Source: Sulfuricurvum sp.
GTDB lineage: Bacteria; Campylobacterota; Campylobacteria; Campylobacterales; Sulfurimonadaceae
Length of the DNA stretch: 34,429 bases
Reading direction: 5' to 3'
NCBI GenBank assembly: GCA_011391735.1
Contig: JAABPY010000229.1
Span: forward strand, 1-34,429
Shown here: piece by piece, positions 1 to 8,483 of the stretch
How positions within the stretch are numbered: the stretch's first letter is position 1
Layout of the letters: each line of letters opens with the position of its first letter
Translations under genes and position numbers: made by a program
The notes under the pieces: model-generated
Databases searched by the model: none
Seen by the model: the letters and a program-made list of their open reading frames with translations, nothing else
What the model was told of the DNA's origin: nothing

Positions 1-77
1 CATACCGTTATCGTGACGGATACGGATGTTGCGGGTAATACAGCATCGGCAACGTTAGCCTTTACCCTTGATACAAC
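1..77 (+). repeat. Exact 77-bp direct repeat, copy 1 (adhesin module)
   Basis: Bases 1-77 are identical to bases 250-326, a period of 249 bp or 83 codons, which is one Ig-like module. Identity at every synonymous site, against strong divergence of later modules, indicates recent duplication or gene conversion. The repeat probably continues upstream of the window. Confidence 0.95.
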
Positions 78-3000
78 GATTGCAACCCCAACCGTAGCCC
101 TTGCAACCGACAGCGGTATCACAACCGATAAAATAACCAATAACGCAAACTTAACATTGAGTACCCCAGCGACAGGGGTAACTCGTAGCTACACCGTTGA
201 TGGGACAACCGCAAGTTCAACCTATACCGCTCCAACAGCAGATGGTAGCCATACCGTTATCGTGACGGATACGGATGTTGCGGGTAATACAGCATCGGCA
301 ACGTTAGCCTTTACCCTTGATACAACCGTAGGTGTTACAATAAATCCCGTAGCAACGGATGATATTATTAATATTAGTGAACAGTCAACAACTTCTTTTA
401 TTGTAACAGGAACCAATAAAGTAGGTTCTGTTACCACTCTCAACAGTAATATTGTGACCCAAACTGATACGACCCATTGGAGCTACGAACTTCCTCTTAC
501 TATAGAGATGGATAAGGAATATACCGAGATTTTAACGATTGTTTCCACAGATACGATAGGGAACATAACAACGATTCAAAAAGACGTCACAGTAGATACT
601 TTAGCTCCAATAGCACAAACTCCTACGATTGTCAAAAATGATAATGACGTTACTACAGGTTTCAGTGTTGAAGCAGGTGCGAGTGTTATTATGACTGTCG
701 ATAGTGAAGATGTAAGTAATAAGTTTACGAAAACGTCAGATGGGTCTACGGATACTTATACCGCTAAATCAAGTCAATTTAATGGTGACGAAACTATTAC
801 TGTTAATGCGACGATAACGGACAGTGCAGGCAATATCAGCCCTTTGTCTATCCCTTTATCTATGAGTGTTGATACAACTCCTTTTGCCGCACCAACGGTT
901 GCTTTAAGTGTAAATTCTGGTTCAACAACAGATATGATTACAAACAATCCTACGTTAATTATCAACGGCGGTGCAACGGAGGGGCATAGCTATCTTTATA
1001 GTATTAACGGTGCCGATTTTGTGGATTCTCTTGATGGTCAAATCACAGATGATGGAATGACAGGCAATGGTGTAGCGTATACTATTGCAGTTACAGATAC
1101 CGATGCCGCAGGCAATGTTTCTGCCCCCGCAATGATTACCTTCACTCTCGATAACACTTTTCCTGAAGCCCCTAGTATTGCTGCTATTGCAGATAGTAAT
1201 AGCTCAGGAAGTTATGATCAAGGCTTTAGTGTTACGGCAGGGGCAAGTGTTGTTGTCACTGGAACTTCAATAGATAACTTCACAAAAACAACGAGTAGTG
1301 GTCAAGATATTTATACCGCTATAGCCACTAAATTTCTTGGCACTGAAATCATTACTGTCGATGCTTCAATCACGGATACTGCGGGTAATAAGAGTTCGGC
1401 AGAACCAGTAACGTTACAACCTATTGATACAACGGTTCCTACTTCGGCTAGTATTTCTTTAGTAACTAATACAGGTGCAATAGAGGATAACATTTCAAGC
1501 GACGTTAGTGAATTAACTATTTCTGGACTATCAGATGGAACTCAAACCTATCAAATTGGTAGCAATGCTACGACGGCAGGTTCTGCAACCAAGAACGATA
1601 GCTATACCCCTCCAGGAAATGATGGTACGTATACTTTGTTAGTCAATGACACCGATCCTGCTGGAAACTTGACGACTACGTCATTTATCTTTACTCGTGA
1701 TACCACAATAGCTACACCAACGATTACATTGACAACCGATTCAGGGATAAATGAGGTGGTAGGTTCAGAAATTACTAATAATGCAGGATTGACTTTTAGT
1801 ACTGCAGCTACAGATGTAACACGTACTTATAGTATAAATGAGGGTACACCAACAACTAGCTATTCTCCTCCGACCATTGACGGAGATTACTCTGTTATAG
1901 TGACAGATACCGATACAGCAGGAAATACAATTTCTTCTGAGGCATTTACCTTTATATTAGATAGTACAGCTCCTTTAGCACCAACGATTTCTTTAGAAGT
2001 GGATACAGGTACAGTAGATAATGACGGAATTTCGCAAAATGTTAGTGGATTGGCAATTTCAGATCCAGAGGATGGAGTGTCACGTACGTATCAAATTGGT
2101 GCGGCGACGCCAACGAGTAGTTATGTTGCACCCACCGTTGATGGCACGTATACTCTATCCGTAAAAGATACGGATGTCGCAGGGAATTCTAAAACTACGC
2201 AGTTTATATTTACTCGTGATAATGCAATAGCTACCCCAACAGTTGTGTTATTGAATGATACTGGAATAACAACAGATAAAATTACTAATAATCCAACTTT
2301 GACTTTGAGTAGTGCTGAGGGTCTAATACGTACTATTAATAGTGTTGACACACCCTTTATAGCCACCGAAGGGGAAAATACGATTGAAATCATGGACACC
2401 GATACAGCAGGTAATACAGCTTCTACAACGTTTACATTTACGTTGGATACCCTGGCTCCAGACGTTCCAACGATCAATGATATTATAAGTGGCAATGATA
2501 ATGTAATTAGTCAAAATGAAGTAGCTGCTGGTGTTGTGATTACAGGTACGGCAGAAGCGAGTGCTACTGTCGTTATTGCAGGAATTTCACCAAATGCACC
2601 AATAATGGCTGATTCAGACAATAACTGGAGTTATACGCTAACTTCGGCTAATATAGCAACCCTTGGTGCAGGTGCGCATACCCTGAGCGTAAGTGCAACA
2701 GATGTAGCCGGAAATAGTTCTGCTACTACATCGATGCCATTTGAGATTGGGTATTCGATAGCTAGCGATTCAACATTGTCACCAACTTCGGATTCAGGTG
2801 GATTTGTAGCCGATATTTACTCTGTGGCAGGAAATGCTTCATTTGATGGGACGGGTATTACAGGTACAAATAACTCAATTAAAGTATTGAATGGAAGTCT
2901 TGAGGGTACGGAGAGTTTATCCATTAGTGAAGTAAATATTTCCAGTATCGACAGTGGCACTAATCCAAACGTATCGGTCACTCTTGGTGATTATACTATT

Positions 3001-3399
3001 TCTGGGCTCACTCTTACAGGCAATCTCGATCTAACATTTATGACTTCAAGTAATGAGCAAAATATTACTTTAGCAAATGGTAATCAAACATTAATTTACA
3101 ATGGGGATAAATCGATTAATCCTTTATTTAGTGTTTCTGGATTTACAACGGGTGATGTTATTGACTTTTCAACTCTTGGAATAACAGGGACAGATGGAAT
3201 CTTAAATAGTGACAATTTTGTTTCTGCTGCAAGTGCAGTAGTAGCAGTTGATGAAAATGATTATATTCTTTATAATACGGGGAATGGACGGGTTTATTAC
3301 GACGCAGATGGCAATGGTGATGGTACAGCTGTATTATTGCTCACCCTTGCAGATCCCGCAACTCTTAGCAACACAGATTTTAGAGTGCTATCAGCTTAA
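1..3399 (+). CDS. Large repetitive Ig-like adhesin, C-terminal part (5' partial)
   Basis: The reading frame is open from base 1 without a start signal, so the gene begins upstream; about 1132 C-terminal residues are visible. It is built from roughly ten bacterial Ig-like modules of about 80-100 residues, each ending in a variant of the motif TDTD-x-AGN (for example VTDTDVAGNTAS, VTDTDAAGNVSA, VKDTDVAGNSKT). The composition is Thr/Ser/Asp-rich, almost free of Cys, and has no membrane segment. The last ~80 residues differ: they include NGRVYYDADGNGDGTA and end in a hydrophobic-plus-acidic tail (LSNTDFRVLSA), which resembles C-terminal signals of type I secreted RTX/BapA-like proteins. Inference: a secreted or surface adhesin used in attachment or biofilm. 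The secretion apparatus is not in the window. The first two modules are nearly identical in DNA, so copy number may vary. The family call is firm; substrate and exact role are unknown. Confidence 0.85.
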   Translation, partial: HTVIVTDTDVAGNTASATLAFTLDTTIATPTVALATDSGITTDKITNNANLTLSTPATGVTRSYTVDGTTASSTYTAPTADGSHTVIVTDTDVAGNTASATLAFTLDTTVGVTINPVATDDIINISEQSTTSFIVTGTNKVGSVTTLNSNIVTQTDTTHWSYELPLTIEMDKEYTEILTIVSTDTIGNITTIQKDVTVDTLAPIAQTPTIVKNDNDVTTGFSVEAGASVIMTVDSEDVSNKFTKTSDGSTDTYTAKSSQFNGDETITVNATITDSAGNISPLSIPLSMSVDTTPFAAPTVALSVNSGSTTDMITNNPTLIINGGATEGHSYLYSINGADFVDSLDGQITDDGMTGNGVAYTIAVTDTDAAGNVSAPAMITFTLDNTFPEAPSIAAIADSNSSGSYDQGFSVTAGASVVVTGTSIDNFTKTTSSGQDIYTAIATKFLGTEIITVDASITDTAGNKSSAEPVTLQPIDTTVPTSASISLVTNTGAIEDNISSDVSELTISGLSDGTQTYQIGSNATTAGSATKNDSYTPPGNDGTYTLLVNDTDPAGNLTTTSFIFTRDTTIATPTITLTTDSGINEVVGSEITNNAGLTFSTAATDVTRTYSINEGTPTTSYSPPTIDGDYSVIVTDTDTAGNTISSEAFTFILDSTAPLAPTISLEVDTGTVDNDGISQNVSGLAISDPEDGVSRTYQIGAATPTSSYVAPTVDGTYTLSVKDTDVAGNSKTTQFIFTRDNAIATPTVVLLNDTGITTDKITNNPTLTLSSAEGLIRTINSVDTPFIATEGENTIEIMDTDTAGNTASTTFTFTLDTLAPDVPTINDIISGNDNVISQNEVAAGVVITGTAEASATVVIAGISPNAPIMADSDNNWSYTLTSANIATLGAGAHTLSVSATDVAGNSSATTSMPFEIGYSIASDSTLSPTSDSGGFVADIYSVAGNASFDGTGITGTNNSIKVLNGSLEGTESLSISEVNISSIDSGTNPNVSVTLGDYTISGLTLTGNLDLTFMTSSNEQNITLANGNQTLIYNGDKSINPLFSVSGFTTGDVIDFSTLGITGTDGILNSDNFVSAASAVVAVDENDYILYNTGNGRVYYDADGNGDGTAVLLLTLADPATLSNTDFRVLSA
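250..326 (+). repeat. Exact 77-bp direct repeat, copy 2 (adhesin module)
   Basis: Second copy of bases 1-77. Identity stops at base 327, where the module runs into a different, diverged Ig-like domain (VGVTINPVATDD). This is the 3' border of the homogenised repeat block. Confidence 0.95.
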
Positions 3400-3480
3400 T
3401 ACAATAGGCAAAATTGGGGTGACGTAAACATTTGTTTTACGAACTCTCACATTTTAATCCAAGCTTAAAATATGTTTGGC

Positions 3481-3486
3481 TATAAT
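3481..3486 (+). promoter_or_regulatory. Probable -10 box for rplU-rpmA
   Basis: A perfect TATAAT lies 37 bases before the rplU start codon, in the only gap between the adhesin and rplU. Upstream is A/T-rich with no recognisable -35, as is usual for vegetative promoters in Campylobacterota. No convincing terminator for the adhesin gene was found in 3400-3480. Confidence 0.6.
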
Positions 3487-3522
3487 TCGCAACTTTTGTA
3501 GACTTATAGGTAAGGAATGCTA

Positions 3523-3831
3523 ATGTACGCAATCATTAAAAATGGTGGTAAACAGTACAAAGTTCAAGAGGGTGATATCCTCTTGTTCGATAAAATGGGA
3601 CTAGATCCTAAGACTGCCATCGAAATCAAAGAAGTTCTTGCTGTGAATAACGGTGAGCTTCGTGTAGGTACTCCGTTTGTAGAGGGTGCTGTTGTTATGG
3701 CTGAAGTAATCAATGAAGGTCGTGACCGTAAAGTCGTAATTTTCAAAAAACGTCGTCGTAAAGACAGTAAAGTTAAGCGTGGTTTCCGTAGAGATCACAC
3801 ACGTGTTCGTATCACTGCGATCAACGCGTAA
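3523..3831 (+). CDS. rplU: 50S ribosomal protein L21
   Basis: Encodes a 102-residue protein of the bL21 family, which binds 23S rRNA in the large ribosomal subunit. The sequence starts [18 protein letters not shown], the family signature N-terminus, and carries the basic [19 protein letters not shown] segment near the C-terminus. Another in-frame ATG lies two codons upstream (3517), but AAGGA at 3512-3516 is spaced 6 bases from 3523 and directly abuts 3517, so 3523 is the better start. rpmA follows after 16 bases and the two are almost certainly co-transcribed, as in nearly all bacteria. Confidence 0.97.
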   Translation: MYAIIKNGGKQYKVQEGDILLFDKMGLDPKTAIEIKEVLAVNNGELRVGTPFVEGAVVMAEVINEGRDRKVVIFKKRRRKDSKVKRGFRRDHTRVRITAINA

Positions 3832-3847
3832 TTAGTAGGAGAATAGC

Positions 3848-4105
3848 ATGGCTCACAAAAAAGGTCAGGGTAGTACACAAAATAACCGCGACTCAGCGGG
3901 ACGTAGACTCGGTGTCAAAAAATATGGTGGTGAAGTAGTACGTGCGGGGAATATCATTATTCGTCAACGCGGAACCAAAGTTCACCCAGGTAAAAATATC
4001 GGCATGGGCAAAGACCACACATTGTATGCGTTGGTTGATGGTGTTGTTTTGTTTGCACGTAAAGATAAAAAGCGCAAACAAGTTTCCGTTATTCCTGCTG
4101 CATAA
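3848..4105 (+). CDS. rpmA: 50S ribosomal protein L27
   Basis: An 85-residue bL27 protein, which sits near the peptidyl-transferase centre of the 50S subunit. It begins [20 protein letters not shown], and the middle holds the conserved [17 protein letters not shown] block. There is no N-terminal extension of the type cleaved by Prp protease in Firmicutes, because the Ala-His-Lys start follows Met directly. AGGAG at 3837-3841 is a good ribosome binding site. It is second in the rplU-rpmA pair and upstream of obg, the standard bacterial order, but a ~200-bp gap with hairpins separates it from obg. Confidence 0.98.
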   Translation: MAHKKGQGSTQNNRDSAGRRLGVKKYGGEVVRAGNIIIRQRGTKVHPGKNIGMGKDHTLYALVDGVVLFARKDKKRKQVSVIPAA

Positions 4106-4115
4106 ATTCTCACTC

Positions 4116-4139
4116 TATCGGGCATTTTTTTGCTCGATA
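4116..4139 (+). other. Hairpin downstream of rpmA
   Basis: TATCGGGCA (4116-4124) pairs with TGCTCGATA (4131-4139) around a six-T loop, with one G-T pair in a 9-bp stem. It begins 10 bases after the rpmA stop and could end or protect that transcript. There is no T-tract after the 3' arm, so it is not a classical intrinsic terminator. Confidence 0.45.
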
Positions 4140-4183
4140 CAACTACATTTTCCAAAGACCTTTATTTTTTAATGATATGTTTT

Positions 4184-4211
4184 TTGAAGTAAAATATAGT
4201 ATTAAGATAAT
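4184..4211 (+). promoter_or_regulatory. Possible promoter for obg
   Basis: TTGAAG (4184-4189) and GATAAT (4206-4211) are separated by 16 bases in an A/T-rich stretch. Initiation just downstream would place the hairpin cluster 4218-4282 inside the obg leader RNA. Each box has one or two mismatches to consensus, so this is tentative. Confidence 0.35.
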
Positions 4212-4217
4212 AATTTC

Positions 4218-4282
4218 TGCCTCGTAGAGGCAAGCTTCAGTGCCTTAGCGGCTAGCGTAGGCAAAGGGATTTTATCCCTTTG
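4218..4282 (+). other. Cluster of three hairpins in the obg leader
   Basis: Three consecutive inverted repeats fill this stretch. TGCCTC/GAGGCA has a 3-base loop (4218-4232). TGCCT...AGGCA is an imperfect longer stem (4241-4263). CAAAGGGAT/ATCCCTTTG is a perfect 9-bp stem with a TTT loop (4262-4282). The last ends 27 bases before the obg start. This could be a leader structure or a dispersed palindromic repeat; I know of no riboswitch family that matches. Confidence 0.5.
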
Positions 4283-4309
4283 GCGTTTAAAATAATATCA
4301 AGGATTTCG

Positions 4310-5404
4310 ATGTTTACAGATAGTGTAGAACTAACTCTCTCTTCAGGTAAAGGTGGGGCAGGGTGTGTCGCATTTCGACGTGAAAAATATGTCCTTCAAG
4401 GAGGCCCCAACGGTGGTGATGGCGGACGTGGCGGTGATGTCTATTTTAAAGTAGACAATAATACCCATACCCTTGCCCATTTTCAGGGGAATAAAAACCT
4501 CAAAGCCGAAAAGGGGAAACCAGGAAGCGGATCGAATATGTCAGGACGTATGGGGCAACGACTAGTGGTAGTTGTCCCTCCAGGGACGCAGGTTACCGAT
4601 GTAGAGACGGGAGAGCTCCTTCTTGATCTACTTGAAGATGGGAAAGAAGTTCTCTTTTTAGAAGGGGGGAAAGGGGGACTTGGAAATGTTCATTTCAAAT
4701 CTTCTACAAACCAAAAACCGATGTATGCACAACCCGGAGAACCTGAAACGGTTCGAGTTGTTAAGCTTGACCTCAAGCTCATTGCCGATGTAGGATTGGT
4801 CGGATTCCCAAATGTCGGAAAATCAACGCTCATTTCTACGGTATCCAATGCTCGTCCAGAAGTGGCAAACTATGAGTTTACAACCCTTACCCCAAAACTG
4901 GGTCAAATCACGATCGATTACGATTCGTACATTATGGCGGATATTCCGGGAATTATCGGTGGAGCATCTGAGGGAAAAGGGCTTGGGCTTAAGTTTTTAC
5001 GCCATATTGAGCGAACGAAAACATTGCTCTTTATGATCGATTTAGCGTCGTACCATGAGTTGGAATATCAGTATGAAACGCTTAAAAAAGAGCTAGCAAC
5101 CTTTTCACCATTGCTTGCTGAACGTAATTACGCTATTGCTCTAACTCGCGCCGATGCTATGAGCTCTGAAGAAGCGATAGAAAAAAGTCATTCCTTTTTG
5201 AAGTTGGTTGGTTTGGATGCGGTAACTAAAAGCCGTTTCGGATTTAGCAGTGACTATCCTGTTTATGAGCAAGAGAGTTTTGATGCTGGATTTTACGATA
5301 AAACGCTTCCTGCTTTTATCGTCCCTATCTCTTCAGCGATTGCTTTGAATATCAAACCGTTGACGTACGCACTTTATCAGATGGTTGTGTCGGAGCGAAA
5401 ATGA
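4310..5404 (+). CDS. obg: Obg family ribosome-associated GTPase
   Basis: A 364-residue GTPase (CgtA/ObgE) acting in late 50S assembly and stress control. The glycine-rich Obg fold covers about residues 1-158 ([31 protein letters not shown]). The G domain follows, with P-loop GFPNVGKST, switch region [11 protein letters not shown], and G3 [16 protein letters not shown]. The G4 position reads ALTRAD rather than the classical NKxD, a degenerate form worth noting, and G5 is PISSAIA. There is no acidic C-terminal extension. A longer frame could open at a TTG at 4280, but AAGGA at 4300-4304 and family alignment favour the ATG at 4310. The stop overlaps the proB start (ATGA). Confidence 0.96.
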   Translation: MFTDSVELTLSSGKGGAGCVAFRREKYVLQGGPNGGDGGRGGDVYFKVDNNTHTLAHFQGNKNLKAEKGKPGSGSNMSGRMGQRLVVVVPPGTQVTDVETGELLLDLLEDGKEVLFLEGGKGGLGNVHFKSSTNQKPMYAQPGEPETVRVVKLDLKLIADVGLVGFPNVGKSTLISTVSNARPEVANYEFTTLTPKLGQITIDYDSYIMADIPGIIGGASEGKGLGLKFLRHIERTKTLLFMIDLASYHELEYQYETLKKELATFSPLLAERNYAIALTRADAMSSEEAIEKSHSFLKLVGLDAVTKSRFGFSSDYPVYEQESFDAGFYDKTLPAFIVPISSAIALNIKPLTYALYQMVVSERK

Positions 5405-6168
5405 AGCGTTTAGTGGTCAAAGTCGGAAGTGCCGTTTTAAGCGAGCACAATCATATCGCCCGTGATCGGATGCAAGCTTTGGTGGATTTTATCGCCAAAC
5501 TTAAAACCCGTTATGAGGTCATCTTGGTCTCTTCGGGCGCTGTGGCAGCAGGGTATACACAGTTAAAATTGGATAAAAAACTCCTCTCCAATAAGCAAGC
5601 GTTAGCCTCTATTGGTCAGCCAATATTGATGAATAAATACCGCAAGATGTTTGAACATCATCATCTACTCCCCTCCCAAATTTTGGTCACTGCTGCCAAT
5701 TTTAATACCATCGAAGAGTCCCAAAAAGCCAAAGATACGATTGAAACCCTTTTAGCGCACAATGTGGTTCCTATTATCAACGAAAACGATGCCACAGCAA
5801 CCGAAGAGCTAGTGTTGGGGGACAACGATCAGCTCTCCGCGTATGCAGCGCACCATTTTGGAGCCGATATGCTCATTATCCTCTCTGATATTGATGCCTA
5901 TTACGACAAAGATCCTCGAACCCATACCGATGCTGTTGTCCGTTCGCGTATCGAGTCTATTACGGAGGATGAGTTGATTATGGAGGTTACCCCAAATCAC
6001 AGTTTTGCAACGGGTGGTATCGTAACGAAACTTAAAGCTGCCGATTTTTTATTGAAGCGAGGCGGTGCGATGTTTTTAGCCAGTGGTTTTGATTTAAGCG
6101 ATGCCCACTCTTTCTTGTTGGAGGGGTCTCACAAAGGGGGAAGTTTATTTCAAGGGAAAGAAGTTTAA
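5401..6168 (+). CDS. proB: Glutamate 5-kinase (short form)
   Basis: Catalyses ATP-dependent phosphorylation of L-glutamate, the first step of proline synthesis, in the cytoplasm. The 255 residues form only the amino-acid kinase domain: KVGSAVL at the N-terminus, [18 protein letters not shown] followed by GDNDQLSA, and [12 protein letters not shown]. The C-terminal PUA domain of the E. coli enzyme (about 367 residues) is missing, as usual in Campylobacterota; this may alter proline feedback but does not indicate truncation. It overlaps obg by 4 bases and fmt by 1 (TAATG), so the three are translationally coupled. proA is not in the window. Confidence 0.95.
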   Translation: MKRLVVKVGSAVLSEHNHIARDRMQALVDFIAKLKTRYEVILVSSGAVAAGYTQLKLDKKLLSNKQALASIGQPILMNKYRKMFEHHHLLPSQILVTAANFNTIEESQKAKDTIETLLAHNVVPIINENDATATEELVLGDNDQLSAYAAHHFGADMLIILSDIDAYYDKDPRTHTDAVVRSRIESITEDELIMEVTPNHSFATGGIVTKLKAADFLLKRGGAMFLASGFDLSDAHSFLLEGSHKGGSLFQGKEV

Positions 6169-7079
6169 TGACACGTATCATTTTTATGGGGACACCCGAT
6201 TACGCTACCGAAATTCTCCAAACACTTATTAACAGTGAGGAGGTAGAAGTTGTCGCCGTTTATACGCAGCCCGATAAACCGGTAGGGCGTAAGGCAATTC
6301 TTACCCCTCCCAGTGTGAAAGTCTTAGCAGAACAATTTTCAATCCCAATCTTTCAACCCAATCGTTTGAGAGATGAAGAGGTCGTTAACGAGTTATTGCA
6401 AATACCATGCGATTTGATTATTGTCGCCGCATATGGACAGATTTTACCCAAAGCCATTTTGGAGTACGTCCCTTGCATTAATCTTCATGCGTCTATTTTG
6501 CCACACTATCGAGGAGCTAGTCCGATACAACAAAGCTTGCTTAACAATGATCCCCAAAGTGGCGTTACGGCAATGTGGATGGATGAGGGACTAGATACTG
6601 GGGCTATTATCAAAATTTCAACATTGGATATTGCCCCCGATGAGATGGTGGAGTCCTTGTATGAGCGGCTTACGACGCTAGCGTGTGATGTGACACAAGA
6701 TGTTATACGAACATGGGATCGTCAAAGTGCTCTACCTCAAGAGGGGAGTAAAGCGACCCATTGTAAGAAAATTTCAAAATCCGATGGTTTGATTACGTTT
6801 GATGATGCCTTTGAAATTTATAACCGTTATCGCGCATTTACTCCGTGGCCGGGGATATTTACCCAATCGGGATTAAAGATTAAGTCTATGCACCTTGAAG
6901 AGGTAAAGAGTGTTGGAAATCCAGGGGAGATAGTTGCTATTGATGCTACTAGTATTGTTGTTGGGTGTACGAGAGGATCGTTACGTATTATGACCGTACA
7001 AGCCCCCTCCAAGCAGGGGACCTCTGCGGTAGCGTATTTGAACGGAAAGCGATGGGGCTGTGGAAATAATTTGGCTTGA
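6168..7079 (+). CDS. fmt: Methionyl-tRNA formyltransferase
   Basis: A 303-residue enzyme that formylates initiator Met-tRNA using 10-formyl-tetrahydrofolate. It begins [17 protein letters not shown]. The catalytic region reads INLHASILPHYRGASPIQ and then MDEGLDTGAI, which provides the Asn, His and Asp triad of the formyltransferase fold (about residues 100-145). The C-terminal tRNA-binding domain includes YNRYRAFTPWPGIFT. Length is normal. The start overlaps the proB stop by one base, and the 3' end overlaps birA by 20 bases. Confidence 0.97.
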   Translation: MTRIIFMGTPDYATEILQTLINSEEVEVVAVYTQPDKPVGRKAILTPPSVKVLAEQFSIPIFQPNRLRDEEVVNELLQIPCDLIIVAAYGQILPKAILEYVPCINLHASILPHYRGASPIQQSLLNNDPQSGVTAMWMDEGLDTGAIIKISTLDIAPDEMVESLYERLTTLACDVTQDVIRTWDRQSALPQEGSKATHCKKISKSDGLITFDDAFEIYNRYRAFTPWPGIFTQSGLKIKSMHLEEVKSVGNPGEIVAIDATSIVVGCTRGSLRIMTVQAPSKQGTSAVAYLNGKRWGCGNNLA

Positions 7080-7695
7080 AGAGGTCGATTCGACACAGCG
7101 CTATCTCCTCGATGGGCTTAAGAATCAGACCCTAAAAGCTCCTGTATGTGTGGGTGCAACACTTCAAACGATGGGAAGAGGGTCACGAGGGAACCAATGG
7201 ATCGGTGAAGAGGGAAATTTTTTTATCTCTTTTGCCATTAAGCGAAATACACTTCCTGATGATTTGCGGCTTGAGTCCTCGTCGATCTATTTCGCCTATC
7301 TTCTTAAAGAGTTATTAGTAGAAATGGGCTCAACAGTTTGGCTTAAATGGCCGAATGATTTTTATTGTGGGGAGCAAAAAGTTGGGGGATTGATTACAAA
7401 TCTTGCAGGTGATTGCCTTGTTTGTGGCGTTGGATTAAATCTCAAGCGTGCCCCTAAAAATTTCGCTGTTATCGATATAAAAATCCAAGCCAAAGCGTTA
7501 AGCGATGGTTATAGTCAGAAGCTAAAAACATTTCCGCAGTGGAAGCAGATTTTTAGTAAGTTCTCGTTAGAATTTGAAAGAAGCAAAGCCTTCTCAACCC
7601 ACACCAATAGCGTAATGATTGAATTGAAAGATGCCATTTTATGTGAAGATGGTTCCCTTGAATGCAATGGACAAAGGATGTATAGTTTACGATGA
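7060..7695 (+). CDS. birA: Biotin--[acetyl-CoA-carboxylase] ligase
   Basis: Attaches biotin to the carboxyl-carrier protein of acetyl-CoA carboxylase through biotinyl-AMP. The 211 residues cover the catalytic domain only: [10 protein letters not shown], the biotinyl-AMP loop GRGSRGNQW, then [18 protein letters not shown] with the conserved Asn and Lys. The N-terminal DNA-binding domain of E. coli BirA is absent, so it is a class I ligase and not expected to repress biotin genes. The start is GTG at 7060, 20 bases inside fmt, supported by the conserved EVDST so close to the start. The stop overlaps parA (ATGA). Confidence 0.93.
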   Translation: MEIIWLEEVDSTQRYLLDGLKNQTLKAPVCVGATLQTMGRGSRGNQWIGEEGNFFISFAIKRNTLPDDLRLESSSIYFAYLLKELLVEMGSTVWLKWPNDFYCGEQKVGGLITNLAGDCLVCGVGLNLKRAPKNFAVIDIKIQAKALSDGYSQKLKTFPQWKQIFSKFSLEFERSKAFSTHTNSVMIELKDAILCEDGSLECNGQRMYSLR

Positions 7696-8474
7696 GCGAA
7701 GTAATTGTTATTGCAAACCAAAAAGGGGGTGTTGGTAAAACCACCACTGCCGTGAATTTAGCCGCATCGTTAGCGGTTGCCGAAAAAAGAGTGCTGTTGA
7801 TTGATGCCGATCCACAAGCCAATGCGACGACTTCATTGGGGTATCATCGTAATAATTATGAATTTAATATTTATCATGTCCTTATTGGGGCAAAGAAGTT
7901 GCGTGAGATTATTTTAAAAACAGCGTTACCAAAACTTTTTATTGCCCCCTCCAATATTGGTCTGGTTGGGATTGAAAAAGAGTATTATGATGCGGAGAAC
8001 TCCAAAGGGCGTGAGCTGATTTTAAAACGGGCGATTGCGCAGGTCAAAGAGGAGTATGATTATATTATTATCGATTCTCCTCCAGCGCTAGGACCGATGA
8101 CCATTAATGCCCTTTCGGCCTCTAATTCCGTTATTATCCCTATTCAATGTGAATTTTTTGCATTGGAAGGGTTGGCACAGTTACTCAATACGGTGAAATT
8201 AGTGCGCAAAACGATCAATCCAAAACTAACCATTCGAGGCTTCTTACCGACGATGTACAGTTCACAAAATAATCTTTCCCGACAAGTATTCGCTGATTTA
8301 CAGCAACATTTTGAAGGGAAGCTTTTTAAATCGAGTGAGGAGAATTTTATTGTTATCCCTCGTAATGTTAAACTTGCAGAGTCTCCGAGTTTTGGTAAAC
8401 CTGCTATTTTGTACGATGTAAAATCAACAGGTTCTGTCGCATATCAAGATTTAGCACTTGCTATTATTGCATAA
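7692..8474 (+). CDS. parA: Chromosome partitioning ATPase ParA (Soj)
   Basis: A 260-residue deviant-Walker ATPase that forms gradients on DNA and moves ParB-parS complexes. The N-terminus holds the P-loop [16 protein letters not shown] with the signature Lys of the KGGxxKT form. [16 protein letters not shown] is the second nucleotide motif, and [15 protein letters not shown] the Walker B region. There is no N-terminal helix-turn-helix, so it is a chromosomal (type Ib-like) ParA. It overlaps birA by 4 bases and parB follows after 9. Placement directly before the ATP synthase operon is typical of Campylobacterota and unlike the gidB/oriC location elsewhere. Confidence 0.96.
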   Translation: MSEVIVIANQKGGVGKTTTAVNLAASLAVAEKRVLLIDADPQANATTSLGYHRNNYEFNIYHVLIGAKKLREIILKTALPKLFIAPSNIGLVGIEKEYYDAENSKGRELILKRAIAQVKEEYDYIIIDSPPALGPMTINALSASNSVIIPIQCEFFALEGLAQLLNTVKLVRKTINPKLTIRGFLPTMYSSQNNLSRQVFADLQQHFEGKLFKSSEENFIVIPRNVKLAESPSFGKPAILYDVKSTGSVAYQDLALAIIA

Positions 8475-8483
8475 GGGGAGTGT

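Noticed and set aside
222-2514. Several open frames antisense to the adhesin (for example 222-443, 2121-2495)
   Set aside because: They mirror the repetitive codons of the adhesin on the other strand, have no ribosome sites and give hydrophobic low-complexity proteins. They are shadows of the real gene.
4116-4139. Intrinsic terminator for rplU-rpmA
   Set aside because: The stem is good, but the T-run is in the loop and no T-tract follows the 3' arm. Kept only as a hairpin.
4280-4309. Upstream extension of obg starting at TTG 4280
   Set aside because: The added residues lie in the hairpin region, match no Obg N-terminus, and the real ribosome site AAGGA (4300-4304) lies inside this stretch.
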